A DNA stretch of 64,000 nucleotides from Paraburkholderia antibiotica (GTDB lineage: Bacteria; Pseudomonadota; Gammaproteobacteria; Burkholderiales; Burkholderiaceae): the NCBI RefSeq assembly GCF_012927125.1, contig NZ_JABBFZ010000005.1:1-64000 (forward strand). The letters are read 5' to 3'. The notes under the pieces are model-generated. The model worked only from the letters and a program-made list of their open reading frames with translations. It was not told the DNA's origin and did not search any database. Made by a program: the position numbers and the translations under genes. This document shows, piece by piece, positions 62,300 through 64,000 of this stretch; within the stretch, counting starts at the first letter, position 1, and each line of letters opens with the position of its first letter.

Positions 62300-64000
62300 A
62301 TGCTGAAGTCATCTATCGTCCGTCTCGTCGCGTACTCGATACGTCATCCGCTCAGGATCATCGTGCTGTCGCTCGTGCTCGCCGTTCTGAGCGGCGTCTA
62401 CGTCGCGCATAACTTCAAGATCAACACGGACATCAGCCGTCTCATCGAAACCGACAAGCAGTGGTCGGCGCTGGAGAACGCGATCGACGCCGCCTTCCCC
62501 GAGCGCGGCGACACCGTGCTGGTGGTGGTCGAGGCGCGCGCGCCCGAATTCGCCGACGCCGCCGCGAACGCGCTGACCGCCGCGCTGCGTGCCGATCCGA
62601 AGGAGTTCAGATCGGTCTCGCAGCCCGCCGGTGGCCCGTTCTTCGAACACAACGGCCTGCTGTTTCCGTCCACCGACGAGGTGATGTCCACCACCTCGCA
62701 GCTCGTGCAGTCGCGCCCGCTCGTCAATGCGCTCGCGCACGATCCGAGCCTGACCGGCCTCGCCGGCACGCTGACCACGAGCCTGTTGCTGCCGCTGCAG
62801 CTCGGCCAGGTGAAGCTCTCCGACATGAGCCACCTGCTGTCGCAAAGCGCGACCACGCTCGATCGCGTGCTGGCCGGCCAGCCGGCCGCATTCTCGTGGC
62901 GCGCGCTGGTCGACAAAAGCGCCGCCACCGATCCGGCGCGTTCGTTCGTCGTCGTGCAGCCGGTCGTCAATTACGACGCGCTGGAGCCGGGCGCGAGCGC
63001 GTCGCGGGCGATCCGCGCGACCGCCACGTCACTGCATCTCGACTCGCGCTACGGCGCGACGATCCGCCTGACCGGCGAGCAGCCGCTCGCCGACGAGGAG
63101 TTCGCGTCGGTGCAGGACGGCGCGGCGCTCAACGGCATCGCCACCTTCATCGTCGTGCTGATCATCCTGTGGCTCGCGCTGCGCTCAGGCCGCATGATCG
63201 TGGCCGTGTTCATCACGCTGTTCGTCGGTCTCGCGATCACGGCCGCGCTCGGTCTGATGATGGTCGGCGCGCTCAACATGATTTCGGTCGCGTTCATGGT
63301 GCTGTTCGTCGGGCTCGGCGTCGACTTCGGCGTGCAGTTCGGCGTCAAGTATCGCGAGGAGCGCAATCGCGACGACCGCCTGTCGGCCGCGCTGATGCAC
63401 ACCGCGCACAGCATCGGCGTGCCGCTCACGCTCGCGGCGGTCGCGGTCGCGCTGAGCTTCTTCTCGTTCCTGCCGACCGCGTATCGCGGCGTGTCGGAGC
63501 TCGGCCAGATTGCCGGCGTCGGCATGTTCGTCGCGTACTTCACCAACATGACGCTGCTGCCGGCGCTGCTGAAGCTGTTCAATCCGCCCGGCGAAGAAGC
63601 CTCGCCCGGCTTCAAGCAGCTCGCGCCCGTCGACGACTTCCTCGACCATCATCGCCGGCCGGTGCTGATCGGTACGCTGATCGTCGTGCTCGGCGCGACG
63701 CCGCTGCTCGCGCATCTGCGTTTCGACTTCAATCCGCTGCATCTGAAGGACCCCCATACGGAATCGATGGCGACGCTGCTGTCGCTGAAGGATTCGCCGG
63801 AAGCGGCGGTCAACAACGTGCATGCGCTCGCGCCCTCGCTCGCCGACGCCGACGCGATGGCCGAACGGCTGCGCAAGCTGCCCGAGGTGGGCCGCGTGAC
63901 CACGCTCAGCACCTTCGTGCCGACCGATCAGCAGCAGAAGATGATGCTGGTCGCAAGCGCCGCGCAACAGTTGCTGCCGGCGCTGCAGCAGCAAACCGCG
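62300..64000 (+). CDS. hpnN: Hopanoid RND-family transporter HpnN (5' part)
   Basis: ATG 62300; the frame is open to the right edge (567 codons), so the gene is cut by the window. An N-terminal membrane helix ([23 protein letters not shown]), a large periplasmic loop, then the MMPL-type helices ([64 protein letters not shown]). This is the MMPL/RND architecture of HpnN, which moves hopanoids to the outer membrane. It probably works with HpnM encoded on the other strand. Confidence 0.93.
   Translation, partial: MLKSSIVRLVAYSIRHPLRIIVLSLVLAVLSGVYVAHNFKINTDISRLIETDKQWSALENAIDAAFPERGDTVLVVVEARAPEFADAAANALTAALRADPKEFRSVSQPAGGPFFEHNGLLFPSTDEVMSTTSQLVQSRPLVNALAHDPSLTGLAGTLTTSLLLPLQLGQVKLSDMSHLLSQSATTLDRVLAGQPAAFSWRALVDKSAATDPARSFVVVQPVVNYDALEPGASASRAIRATATSLHLDSRYGATIRLTGEQPLADEEFASVQDGAALNGIATFIVVLIILWLALRSGRMIVAVFITLFVGLAITAALGLMMVGALNMISVAFMVLFVGLGVDFGVQFGVKYREERNRDDRLSAALMHTAHSIGVPLTLAAVAVALSFFSFLPTAYRGVSELGQIAGVGMFVAYFTNMTLLPALLKLFNPPGEEASPGFKQLAPVDDFLDHHRRPVLIGTLIVVLGATPLLAHLRFDFNPLHLKDPHTESMATLLSLKDSPEAAVNNVHALAPSLADADAMAERLRKLPEVGRVTTLSTFVPTDQQQKMMLVASAAQQLLPALQQQTA

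Overview
The window looks like a chromosomal segment of a Burkholderiaceae beta-proteobacterium, most likely Paraburkholderia or a close relative. The reasons are the high GC content, the Burkholderia-type order of the contact-dependent inhibition (CDI) locus (toxin and immunity genes first, transporter gene last, with a QLYN junction motif), the hopanoid genes hpnA, hpnB, hpnC, hpnM and hpnN, a GTG-started classical porin, and DUF3562 and DUF3224 proteins typical of the group. No rRNA, tRNA, CRISPR array or intact insertion sequence was seen.

Bases 1-8.9 kb hold a CDI locus that enters from the left edge. It has the C-terminal part of a CdiA-type exoprotein with its toxin tip and an overlapping small CPCC-type immunity gene, a second toxin/immunity module carried on a nearly identical 1-kb direct repeat, two decayed modules that kept their immunity genes, and the outer-membrane transporter gene cdiB. 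A broken gene follows. The layout reads as an archive of toxin/immunity pairs that recombination could move onto the main exoprotein.

From 9 to 29.8 kb the region is ordinary accessory chromosome: rubredoxin, a Rieske oxygenase, a glycosyltransferase, cytochrome b561, two LysR regulators (one divergent from a short-chain dehydrogenase across a T-N11-A box), a Bcr/CflA-type exporter, an acyltransferase, a protein with a domesticated transposase N-terminus, membrane proteins, a chitinase-like GH18 protein with two chitin-binding modules, a TAXI-type binding protein, and several gene remnants.

From 29.8 to 46 kb lies a coherent aromatic-catabolism cluster. Fourteen minus-strand genes encode, in transcription order, a Rieske ferredoxin, a small helix-turn-helix protein, the Rieske oxygenase alpha subunit, a diol-type dehydrogenase, a cupin, an alpha/beta hydrolase, an IclR regulator, an atypical SDR, a ThDP enzyme, an aspartate-dehydrogenase-like protein, an aldehyde dehydrogenase, a two-domain extradiol-type dioxygenase, a ferredoxin reductase and an aromatic-acid MFS transporter. 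A divergent porin and a second IclR regulator complete it. The porin/ferredoxin intergenic region holds two mirrored promoter-proximal pairs of TCCATA-core sites. The substrate cannot be read from the sequence; the aspartate-dehydrogenase-like and ThDP genes make the set unusual.

From 46 to 56 kb are a PF04185 phosphoesterase, a secreted nuclease, small proteins, a Crp/Fnr regulator, an Mpo1-like protein, RarD, EgtD (ergothioneine) and acylphosphatase. From 56 kb to the right edge is hopanoid/isoprenoid metabolism: hpnA, a hypothetical gene, hpnC-hpnB, ispH, hpnM, and hpnN, which runs off the window. Clear hairpin terminators separate many of the units.
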